Positions 46,394-56,635 of a stretch of DNA of 64,000 bases are shown piece by piece. Position numbers and translations under genes: made by a program. The stretch lies in the NCBI GenBank assembly GCA_019454045.1, contig SKCR01033659.1, positions 62,001 through 126,000 of the forward strand. The letters are read 5' to 3'. The notes beneath the pieces were generated by a model, which worked only from the letters and a program-made list of their open reading frames with translations, did no database searches and was not told the origin of the DNA. The stretch comes from Zanthoxylum bungeanum. Its lineage: Eukaryota > Streptophyta > Magnoliopsida > Sapindales > Rutaceae. Every line of letters starts with the position of its first letter. The first letter of the stretch is position 1.

Positions 46394-47488
46394 TGTTGAT
46401 GGTGGTTTTTTATCCCGAAAAAGTTCAAATATCGAGGAGGGGTAGAATGAGGTTTGAACTTGGCCAAAAGAGGATGCTGAAGGCCCAATGGCCTAGAGAG
46501 ACTGAATTCGGACAGAGGGGCCCGAGCCCACTATATAGAAAAGTTCTCTCGAGGGCAGACCCTATTGATGATGAAGTAAGTTGTGATACCGCCCCGACCC
46601 AGAGAAGAAGTGTTAGATTTGACAGTATTTGAGTATTTGTGGAGGCCGACCTGAGGTTGTTCGTGATACCGATCCGACCTGATTGAGGAAGTTAGAGGAA
46701 GTCTGACCAAGTATCATTCACCTTGGTATGCTGACCCGAGAAACTTGGCTGAGATTACATATCAATCTGCTTGAGAATATGTGATGTATGCTCTATTTGG
46801 AAGGATAAGCTTCTGGAAGATCAATGATGGCAGTGGAAAAAAGCAGGGGTTTTCATTAAAAGCAGCATTTGCCAGCAGCCATAGGGCGATGTAATGGTAG
46901 GGAAGTGGCAGAGCCGCCAGATGCTGTCATAGGCCGATGCAGTGATAGTGAAAAATGAGTATTCTGATTGGCCGAATTGTGGGTAGTTGAGGATAGTAGT
47001 TACTACAATGATGGCAGTGACATAGGCTGACATCATAGGCGGTGTAATAGTGAATTTGGAAACCTATATAAAAGGTTTGAAACCACAGATTCAAATGATA
47101 ACAATTTTCGCATCACACAACTTGTAAAAGAGTTAAGAGCTTAAAAACTAGTGATGGAGAGAGAAAGTTGGTTGGTTCCCGATCACTTGAGAGATTTGTA
47201 ACGGGCTAGTTTAAAGACCCGAGGTGTTATGCACTATAAGCTCACCACACCACTTGTAGCTCGGGCCAGTCTTGACCCTAAGCCGTAATAAAATACCCAC
47301 ATTGACTCCCATTAACGTAGGTTGGAGCCACTCTCCGCCAAACCCCGTAAATCTTTGTCTCTGTGATTTATCCACCTGCTTGCTAAGTTTGCTTTAGTTC
47401 CCTACTAACCAAACAAATTCATTGTTAGAGGTTTGTTCGTGGGATTGATTTCCCAAATTATCATTAGAATGAAAAACAGCCATCAACA
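46394..47488 (+). mobile_element. Solo LTR, family S
   Basis: A 1,095-bp unit starting TGTTGATGGTGGTTTT and ending ACAGCCATCAACA, so the ends are inverted complements. Flanks are ggtac (46,389-46,393) and gttac (47,489-47,493), a 5-bp target duplication with one change. The inside has a TATA-like cctatataaaagg (47,062-47,074) and a cttgtaaaagagttaagagc transcript-start-like region. No gag or pol is present, so this is a solo LTR left by recombination. Confidence 0.82.
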
Positions 47489-47674
47489 GTTACACACAAT
47501 CATTACCGAATCAGTTTATATATTATGATTTGGTATCAAGGCCATTACGTCTAAGAAATTGCTATTTGCTATTATAAGAACAATGGTCATACACGATTAA
47601 TGAACTCTGCTTCTTTTAGAGAAAACCTCTTTTCATATCACATCTACGAATATATATTTGATATCTTTTGTCTC

Positions 47675-47810
47675 CAAGGGGCGTGATTTGGTGGTGTATC
47701 ACTCGAGATCTGACCTTCAGGTCCTGAGTTCGAATCTAGAGAGTGCGTTTCTTGTAAGAGCTACCTGCTCCGCTTAAGCCCGGATATCTTTTACAATGTT
47801 CTAACTTCTC
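47675..47810 (+). mobile_element. tRNA-derived SINE, copy 4
   Basis: The head ccaaggggcgtgatttggtgg carries the A-box-like stretch. A near-perfect B box gagttcgaatct is at 47,726-47,737, followed by the family body cttgtaagagct...cgcttaagcccgg. The A tail is missing, so the 3' end is eroded. Confidence 0.78.
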
Positions 47811-48840
47811 ACAGATGGTATTCATTGCATTCTAACTAAATTTTTAAAAAAGTTGTCTACAGGATTAGAGAAGATGCTGATGGGAATGGTTGATATGAGT
47901 TGCTGTGGTTTGGTTATTTGAAAGAATGGTTCATTATAATAACAGATCAGTAGATACTAGAATTAAAAGTGTAAACTTGTTATGTTAGCACACTCAAGCA
48001 CTTCATTACTATCTGTGTTAATGTGTTAATGCAGTTGTTAGAGTGATCACAGTGAATCATAATTGGCCCTGCATAAAAAAAGTTTGTGAGCCCAAAACAA
48101 CTTCAAATCTTATATAATATCTTCAAAATTCAGAAGCACGCTAGGCTGGCCTGACATTATCAAATTATGATTTATGAAACCAATCTAAAACTGACGTACA
48201 ATAAAAACAATCACCGGGTTGTTCAAAGAAATCATGAAATTTCAAATGGGATATCAAGAAAAAGTTTTAGAATAATGATAGATGTATTGCATGTGTAAAG
48301 ATTGAGTATAAAATCTTAATTTCAAATCAATTAAGAGAGATTATGTGTATAAAAAAATTATTTAATTAATAAAAACACTTCCATCTGAATTATGAATATT
48401 TATTTGATTTTTACAAATGATAAAAGAAGAATATGTAATAATATAAAATACGATAAAGGTTAAGCAATTAAGAAAAAAAAATCAGATGCATTCTTGGAGG
48501 AAAAGAAAAATTAAGTTGACATAAAGTCGAGGCAAATTTATTTGCTCAATAAGATGAGTAGTTGGTAAATTTGGAATGAATGTGCTTTCAAATAGTTTGG
48601 AGCAGTATTATTTTTTCCCACGGCCTACCCGAACAGATAAAATAGTGGGACACGATAATTATAATATTTTTGTTATTTTATCTGTTCGGACATGTCATTG
48701 TACATACTCTTCAGACAAAATATCATTTTTTTTTCAATAATATTTTTAACTCCAATCTATTTAGCATCTTTGTATCATACCCGACATGTTGTCATTCCTA
48801 AGTGTGAATCTTTTTTCTTCATATTACGGTAAACATGGTT
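47811..48840. other. Intergenic DNA, no gene recognised
   Basis: AT-rich, with no coding frame, terminal repeat or RNA gene that I can support. An inverted pair tcgaacagataaaat / attttatctgttcgg-like lies at about 48,629-48,690. Confidence 0.5.
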
Positions 48841-48848
48841 GTGTCCCT

Positions 48849-49353
48849 TAGGGGTGGAAATTTGGGTCATGATTCATTTATTCGTTCGATTCGATTCGTT
48901 TTAAAGCGAATATGAGTTTGAAAAAATAGATTCTTTTAATAAATGGGTCAATTCGATTCGATTCGTTTATTAAACGAATCGAATACGAATTTAAGCTCAT
49001 TGATTCGTTTATTCATTTAGGATTCGTTTTATTATTTTTATTTACTAGTTCTTGTTATTTTTCAATTAAAATTTGAGAAATTATAGCTAATTACCATAGA
49101 AAAATAATATTTTCGATATTTGGTGAGATATTTTTAGTTAATATATTAATTACATATTTCATATGTATATATTTATGAAGAATTAATGTAAATCAAGTGT
49201 GGTAAATTATTTTATTAAATAATTTTGTGACTAAACGAATATTCATATTTGATTCGTTTAATAAACGAATCGAATACGAATCCATCACATTTTGATTCGA
49301 TTCGTTTAAGATTCGATACAAATTCGATTTGTTGATTCGTTTTGTCACCCCTA
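48849..49353. mobile_element. hAT-type MITE with 8-bp target duplication
   Basis: A 505-bp unit with termini TAGGGGTG / CACCCCTA, flanked by gtgtccct at 48,841-48,848 and 49,354-49,361. The 8-bp duplication and TAGGGGTG ends indicate the hAT superfamily. The interior is AT-rich and full of gattcg/cgaatc inverted words, with no coding capacity. Its right duplication overlaps the first base of the gypsy LTR at 49,361. Confidence 0.85.
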
Positions 49354-49360
49354 GTGTCCC

Positions 49361-49748
49361 TGATGTAACCCTCACAACTGACCTTTGCTTTCTTCCATGT
49401 TTACTACAGATGAGATTCCAACCAAACACACAGACAAAGCCCTAATACACTTCTGGGCAGCAACCGTGAGAAGAACAAAAATCTTAGACTAAGTTCCTTA
49501 TTTCAGCAATGTAACAGTAGAGAAAATCAGTGATGTAACAGTGAATATACTTGATTGTACTGAATATTGCTCAAATTTGTATTAATTAAAGAGACCCAAG
49601 AGGTCATCTGTTTCTGTCATCAAATTTGTCTTACAATTAATACTAACAAATGATAACAAATTATCTTTCAAGAAAATATAGCAAAATGGCAGACTCAGCT
49701 GCTAAGCAATACTAAAGATAGCCCTAAATGAAGAATCTTTATGTGCCA
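49361..49748 (-). mobile_element. Gypsy array, LTR A (3' LTR of unit G1)
   Basis: About 388 bp starting tgatgtaaccctcacaac on the plus strand; LTRs at 55,003 and 59,193 begin tgttgtaaccctc. The right end is set at ...atgtgcca, next to the purine tract ggaaggggagaa (minus strand). The upstream 5 bp are gtccc; no matching site exists because the array continues to the right. Confidence 0.8.
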
Positions 49749-50049
49749 GACGTTCTCCCCTTCCATCTGCCTCATTCATTTTTTCTTTAATTCATCATGT
49801 CCCCCATGCTCTCCAGCTTCCTCTTTTTTGTTACTGTTGCTCTCTCTTGCCTTATGATCCCCACTCCCCTTAATGCCCATTGGAACAAGTGTCTCCTCTT
49901 CACCTTGTTGGATTGTGGCAGTAGCTTGTTGGGCTGTGGTAGTTGGGCCTCTCCCCCTCCTTCTCTGGTATGTCTTTAGCCCATGGGTCACAACATTTCC
50001 CCCATCAATAGTCACCTTGTCCTCAAGGTGAAGGTCTGAGAATTGGTTG

Positions 50050-53000
50050 AACAGAATGTCAAGAGGCTCTCATGTGTTCTCGAATTCGGGTAGGCCTGCC
50101 CATTTCACAAGGACTTCAAAATTGTCATTCAACAGTCTCCTGCCACGTAGTAACTTCTCTGGATGTACTTGAAGTTCATACTCCTCCGACAAACAAGATG
50201 GAAGCGGTTAGCTGGTGATGGTCGGAGAAATAGATCACTTGAGTTGCGAGATGTGAAAAAGCGAGTGTATCTTTGTGACTGCAGACAGTAAAAGTTTATA
50301 AGCCACTGGCCCTACGAGTTGGATGACCTCAAACGGCCCAAATATCGTGGGCTAAACTTCTCATTTGGGCGCCTCACCAAATGACTTCAAGCGATACGGC
50401 TGTACTTTCAAGTAAACGTTGTCCCCAACCTGAAACTGAAGCTCTTTACGTCCTTTATCTGCGTGGGCTTTCATTTTATCATGGGCAACCAACAAGTTAT
50501 CTCGGAGCTCATGTAGAATAGAATCACGCTCCCTCAATTTCACATTCAACTCCTCCCCTGTTGAGCCACCATCCGGAAAGTGGATCAGAGGGGGAGGATC
50601 TTGACTATAGAGGGCTCTGAAGGGTGTCATACCCTCGGAGCCGTGAAAAGAGGCGTTGTACCAATACTCAGCCCATGGAATCCAACGAGGCCACATACGA
50701 GGTTTGTCACCCATAAAACACCTCAAGTAGGTTTCTAGACAACGATTGACCACCTCGGTCTGCCCATCCGTTTGAGGGTGATAAGCGGAGCTGCACCTTA
50801 GCACTGTACCAGTTAAACGGAATAGTTCAGTCCAAAAAAGGCTCATAAACACCTGATATCTATCAGACACAATGGATTTAAGGATTCCATGTAGTCTTAC
50901 AATTTCATTGAAAAACAAAGAAGCTACTGAATTAGATGTGAAATGGTGGCTCAGAGTGATGAAGTGCTCATACTTGGTCAAACAATCCACAACCACCATC
51001 ACTGTGTCTACGTGCAGTGCGTGGGGTAAGCCTTCCATAAATCCATGGATATGTCATCCCATGTGTTTTGTGGAATGGGTAGTGGTTGTAATAGGTCCCC
51101 AAGTGTAAGAGATGAGTATTTATTGCGTTGGAAAATATCACAAGCTGCCATGAAATTATGAACATCCATTTTCATACCCTTCCAATACACCAATCCTGCA
51201 ATATGCCTATAAGTGCGCATGTAGCCAGAATGCCCCCCTCCAGGCATGTCATGGAACTCTAGAAGCAATGGGTGAATGCGACGTGATCTGGACGGGAGCA
51301 CCACTCTACCTCAAAAGAATAAGTGCCCTCCTCGAACTGTATATCTCGCATGACTGCTAGACCCCAAAAGTAAGTCTTGCATAATCGACCTCAAAGCGGA
51401 TCCTTCTAAATCTCTATCTTAACCTCTTCCAATGTGTGACAATGCCCTACTGACATCACTGCCAACCCAGGTCCTCCTTCTGGAGTGTCATCATGTTCCC
51501 TCATAGATAATGCATCAACCACCATATTCTCTTTCCCAGGCTTATAGTGAATGGTGAACTGATATCTCATGAGTTTGGCTATCCATTTCATTTTTCCCTC
51601 CGTTAAGTACTGTTGATCCATCAAAAACCTCAAACTTACCTGGTCGGTACGAATCACAAAGGGCCGACCCATGAGGTAATGTCGCCACCTCTGAACCGCT
51701 AACACTATGGCTATAAGCTCTCATTCGTATACCGATTTGGCTTGTGATTGAGCCGATAAGGACCGACTGAAAAAGGCCACTGATTTTCCCTTTTGCATTA
51801 GTACTGCACCCACTCCCTTTCCCGAGGCATCAGTCTCCACTATAAATTATTTTTCAAAATCTGGAAGTGCTAACATCGACACTGTGGTCATGGAAGTCTG
51901 CAAACTGTCAAAGGTATGTTGAGCAACTGCATTCCACCGAAAGCAATCATTCTTAAGCATGTCAGTAAATGGTTTAGCGATCTTGCCATAATTGCGGACA
52001 AATCTTCGGTAGTACCCAGTGAGACCCAAGAACCCCCTTAGGTCTTTTAAATTAGTAGGTACTGGTCAATGTACCATACACGTGACCTTGGAGTTGTCTG
52101 CGGTAACCCTTACTCCTAAAATGATGTGGCCCAAATATTCTATGTTTCCTTGCCTAAAATAACACTTCATTCTATTTACCACAAGTTTGTTACCCTGTAA
52201 AACCTCCAACATTTTCCTCAAATGCTTTGAATGTTCACCCATGCAAGAATTGTAAACCAAGATGTCATCGAAAAATACCAACACAAATCTACGGAGATAG
52301 GGGCGAAATACCTCGTTCATCAAGGCTTGAAAAGTGACAGGGGCATTCGTCAAGCCGAAAGGCATGACCAAGAACTCTTAATGCCCCTCGTGTGTTCGAA
52401 ATACTGTTTTCTCCACATCCTCTCTACGAACTCAAATCTGATGGTAGCATGTCTTCAAGTCTAGTTTCGAAAATATTGTTGCTCCCCCAACTCATCCAGC
52501 AGCTCGTCAATGACCGATATGGGAAATTTATATGGTACGATTATTTTTTTTAGAGCACGATAATCCACACAGAACCTCCAACTGCCATCATTATTTCGAA
52601 CCAACAACACCGGGCTGGAAAAAGGGGCAGCTGCTGGGTCTGATTATTCCCGCTGCTAATATTTCCTGGACAATTCTCTCGATTTCATTCTTTTGATAAT
52701 AAGGGTAATGGTAAGGTCAAACTTGTGGTGGTGCGACTCTTGGATATAATCTGATCGCATGGTCATGAGTTCCTTATATCGGAAGCAGAATCGATTGATC
52801 AAATATGCCTTGAAATTCACTAAACAACCCTTGCAGAATCGGGGGCATTGGCCCGCTCTCACTTTCAATCTCCTCGCCACTTTCTCTACACCCCACCATG
52901 AATCCCTCATCTTCTTCCTGCAGAGCCTTCACCAAACTCTTGTAGGTGACTATCCCCATCTTTAATATCGGGTCTCCTTTCAGCTTAATCTTCTCTTTCC

Positions 53001-53410
53001 CCCTCTTTATGGTCATAGTTAGTTCTCTATAATTGGAAGAAAATTCCCCGAGAGTCTCAAGCCAAGTCACCCCCAAAACCAAATCAGCACATCCAGTTTC
53101 AAATAGAAGGAAGTCTTCTTTGAATATCAGCCCTGATAACTCCACTGGATCTGCTATACAAATCTCTTCCCCTGTCACGTGACCTCCATCCCCAAGCTCC
53201 ACTCCAAACTTTCTTGATCTATCTACTTGATGTTGTAATTCTACAGCTATTACAAGGGATAAAAATGAGTTGGATACCCCTCCGTCGACTAAAATTACTT
53301 CGGACCTTCCATGGACAGTACCTTTCATTCGCAAGGTTCTTCCAGCCGGTGCAAACCCCATCGAGGATTTCATGGAAACTGTCACTGTCTACTCCCCAGT
53401 CAGGTGACAC
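50050..53410 (-). pseudogene. Ty3/gypsy chromovirus pol with chromodomain, decayed (unit G1)
   Basis: On the minus strand in order: protease with VILVDGGVSNSFLS (about 53,270-53,310); reverse transcriptase (about 52,700-52,070) with MPFGLTNAPVTFQALMN and FFDDILVY; RNase H (about 51,850-51,480) with [18 protein letters not shown] and KWIAKL; the integrase zinc-binding part with GGGHSGYMRTYRH and CDIFQRNK, in which the second cysteine of CxxC is phenylalanine; the integrase core with VVVDCLTKYEHF, IVSDRYQVF and AYHPQTDGQTEVVNRCLE; and a chromodomain-like LLNDNFEVLVKWAGLPEFE (about 50,060-50,165). The chromodomain and initiator tRNA-Met primer fit plant chromoviruses, perhaps Reina-like. More than ten stops or shifts make it inert. 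Confidence 0.9.
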
Positions 53411-54960
53411 GAACTCGGCCCTTCGCCCTCTAGGACTATGACTTTCCTCTCGACGCGGCCCTGAGTGTCTTCCCCTTTCGGTTCCTCGTCCATTTGATCC
53501 TCCTGCAACACTCTCATCTCGAAAAACTTACCCAACTCAAACTATCCCCATGGTGATCCCTCTTCTATCATCGGTGATCCTTTTTCGCTGATTCCTTCAT
53601 CCTCCACACAAACTCGAAGGTACGGGTGTCTGCACACATGCCCCGAGGTGTGTCTATCGTTGCATCATAAACACAGGTTATTTTTTCTCCTATACTACTC
53701 TTCACCTTCGCTCAATCGCCTGAAGAGTATAGGTCTCGGGTCATGGGACCCATAGTTCGAGACTCGTCCGATTTGGATCGATGGTAGAGCTCGGTTCGGA
53801 GGATAGAGGTTCGATTGGGGAGTCAGCCGATTCATTCCAGTTGCCATCGCCATAGGTGGGTTGAATGACGAGCTGGCTGTCGTGGGTGGGTTACTGCGAA
53901 AAATTACCTTATTAGGGTTAAATTGAAAAGAATTGGGGCCACGGGGATCCATAATCGATGACTCTGCCCATGCCTTCGACCCGAGGCCCAAACCCAACCC
54001 GCCTCCACTGCACCCCATAGCCCATTTCTCCGAGGCCAAAATTACGTGGGTTTCTTCTTCCTCAATGCTTTGCCAGTGAACAAGTTCAGTTTCTCCTCCA
54101 AATCTAGTGTTAAGCTCATAACATCTCTTAATCCAAAAACTTTCCACGGCCGCATCTCTATCTTTAGTTCCTTACGCAACCTGCATGTGAAAAAGTGCAC
54201 TAGAAGTTCTTCTTCAGCCTCAGGCGTTGAACCCGCAGCGAGCTCAAAAGCCTCCACATACTATGTAACTGTTCTCTCTTGTTTCAGGGCTATCAAAGCA
54301 GGATATCTGGTGGGTCCAGAGGTATTGCGGAATCATTCTATCAGTTCTTTTTTTAGTGTTCTCCACGATCTAATCGGCCACCTCGGAGTGGAGTATATAC
54401 TAGGGGTGGGCATCGAATCGAATCGGATCGGATCGGATCCTATCCGATTATCAAATCCGATCGAATTGAGCTGGTCCGGTTCGACGGATTTCGGATCGGA
54501 TCCGCTCGATTTTTATTTATTTATTTAATATACAAAACGACATCGTTACATATTAAATAAAAAAAAAATCGAATTATTTCAGATCGGATTTTATCCGATC
54601 CGATCGGATCCGCTCGATTTTTTTGACTCAAAACCAGATTATGTGTACCGAATTCGGATCGGATCAGATTGGTCTGATCCGATCCTATTCGAATTCGGAT
54701 CGAACCAATCCGATCTGATCCGATCCGATCCGATCCGATCCGATAATTATCGGATCGGATCGGATCGAGTTCGATAAGAGGATTCGGTCTGAACGAATCA
54801 AACATCTCACATCATTTCGGATCAGATCGGATCGGATTCGATCCGATCCGATCCGAATCCGTTAATGCCCAGGGCTAGTATATACCTCCTCCATCGCCCC
54901 TTCAACCTTGTCCAATTTCATTTACATTCTTAATCATTCACGGGTCGTGACCATTCCCCA
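53411..54960 (-). pseudogene. Ty3/gypsy gag of unit G1, interrupted by a MITE
   Basis: The minus strand gives ALKQERTVT...ELAAGSTPEAEEELLVHFF, LRKELKIEMRPWK and LEEKLNLFTGKALRKKKPT, then a proline/asparagine-rich section and a degraded zinc knuckle (CNDRHTSGHVC near 53,640-53,690). Stops and shifts are frequent. The hAT MITE at 54,401-54,877 splits the N-terminal part; unit G2 has the same region without it. Confidence 0.82.
54401..54877. mobile_element. hAT-type MITE in gypsy gag, with 8-bp target duplication
   Basis: A 477-bp unit with termini taggggtgggcat and atgcccagggcta, flanked by gtatatac at 54,393-54,400 and 54,878-54,885. The interior is dominated by cggatc/gatccg words in both orientations. 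The paralogous gypsy unit reads ggagtatatacctcctcc at 59,068-59,085, with a single gtatatac: the preserved empty site. Confidence 0.93.
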
Positions 54961-54988
54961 CTTGATCACAATTCGAGGGAAAGATTTG

Positions 54989-55000
54989 GCTCTGATACCA
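54989..55000 (-). other. Primer binding site of gypsy unit G1
   Basis: gctctgatacca, complement of tggtatcagagc (initiator tRNA-Met), two bases from LTR B. Confidence 0.85.
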
Positions 55001-55002
55001 AA

Positions 55003-55253
55003 TGTTGTAACCCTCGCAACTGACCTTTGCTTTCTTCCATGTTTACTGCAGATGAGATTCCAACCAAACACACAGACAAAGTCCTAATACGCTTCTGGGC
55101 AACAACCGTGAGAAGAACAAAAATCTTAGACTAAGTTCCTTATTTCAGTAATGTAACAGTAGAGAAATCTGTGATGTAACAGTGACTTTACTTGATTGTA
55201 CTGAATAGTCCTCAAATTTGTATTAATTAAAGAGACCCAAGAGGTCATCTGTT
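55003..55253 (-). mobile_element. Gypsy array, LTR B, truncated (5' LTR of unit G1)
   Basis: Follows LTR A and LTR C closely (tgttgtaaccctc...agacccaagaggtcatctgtt) but stops after about 250 bp, where gggtattggtgcaccaata and CACTA sequence begin. The remaining 137 bp or so of the LTR are gone. Confidence 0.85.
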
Positions 55254-56617
55254 GGGTATTGGTGCACCAATAAAATTTGTATTAATTTTATTCGACGCTA
55301 AAGATTTGACAGTAATCGTCGAAAATTCTTTCGATGCTAAAAGTCAGATATTTTGCGTCGATATTATGTTTGACGCTAAAGGATTTTGATAACCCATCGA
55401 CAATCTCATTACCTTTAAAGTCGAAAATATGTTTCGACACCAAAAGTCTAATATTTAGTGTTGAAAATTTCTATTTCGATGCTAAAGGGTTGTTATAAGT
55501 CTAAAACACCGACACTTCCCATTCTTCTTTCTCCTCTACTCTCTCTTTCTCTTCTATTCTCTGCAATTTACTCCCAACTTTCCTACAAATCATCAAACAA
55601 AACTCTAATTTTTCATAAGGTGACTTTTATTCCATGTTTTATTAAATCATAACTCTTTATTTTTCTTTATATTTGAATTACTCTCACTTAATTTAAGTTT
55701 AATCTCTCTAAAAAATTATGGTCAATTTTTTTAAATTATCTTTATTATATTCATTGTGTTAATTAGTTAATTTGTTGTTAGTTGATTATGATGTATATAT
55801 GTGAGATTAATTAGTTTATTTTATAATTAATTAATTAATTATGTGTATGTTTAAATAAATAAATAAATAATTGGTGATGTTGATGAGTTTAATATAGTGT
55901 TTAATAATTATAATTTTAATATATAAAAATAAATATATAATTTTTTATAATGTCTAATAATTAGGAAAATAAATATAATGTCTAATAATTATATTTTTGT
56001 ATCTTTATGATTTAAAAAATTAGGGTTCTAATTTTTTATAGTTATCTTTATTTATACATTGTGTGTGTTAGTTAATTTGTTGTTAATTTATTATGATGCA
56101 TATATATAAGATTAGTTTGTTTTGTAATTAATTAATTATGTATATGCTTAAATAATTAATTAGTTAATTGGTGATGTTGATGAGTTGAATATAATATCTA
56201 ATAATTATATTTTTATATGTAGATATTTTGTTGAAATAGATAGAAATTGGATGATCTCGGTGGATAGATTGAGTATTGAATACCATAATGGAGCAACACG
56301 TTGATGTAGAAAGTCATGTTCGGTGTCCATGTACAAATTGTTTGAATAAGAAAAGAAAACGGTTAGATGAAGTATTCAATCATTTATACATGCCGGGAAT
56401 ATCACCAATTTACTGTACATGAATTTATTATAGTAAGCAGTATAATTATCAATCACGATTTATTGATTACGGTGAAGGGAGTAGTAGTTACAATCAACCT
56501 GTAAACAAAGAGATAATTGATGCTTTGTGTGACTTACAAGGTCCATAAGTCGGTCATAGTGTTGGCGGTGACATATCAGTATTGATGGAAATGATGAAAA
56601 TTTGTTTAGTCAACTAC
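55254..56617 (+). mobile_element. CACTA transposon fragment with transposase N-terminal exon
   Basis: 55,285-55,480 carries the repeated cgacgctaaag / tcgatgctaaag subterminal motif. A pyrimidine-rich leader (55,515-55,560) and an AT-rich intron-like stretch follow, then coding-like sequence from about 56,235: DRNWMISVDRLSIEYHNG, a shift, then VRCPCTNCLNKKRKRLDEVF and LYMPGISPIYCT. This matches the transposase-associated zinc-binding domain of plant CACTA transposases (the cysteine block RCPC..C). Stops and the shift make it dead. Neither CACTA terminus nor the main TNP2 domain is present. Its left edge is a 16-bp palindrome at 55,257-55,272 (tattggtgcaccaata). Confidence 0.78.
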
Positions 56618-56635
56618 TTGAATGGTGAACTGATA

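Noticed and set aside
47726..47737. Functional tRNA gene suggested by a perfect B box
   Set aside because: No cloverleaf or anticodon arm can be drawn. The sequence belongs to the SINE family.
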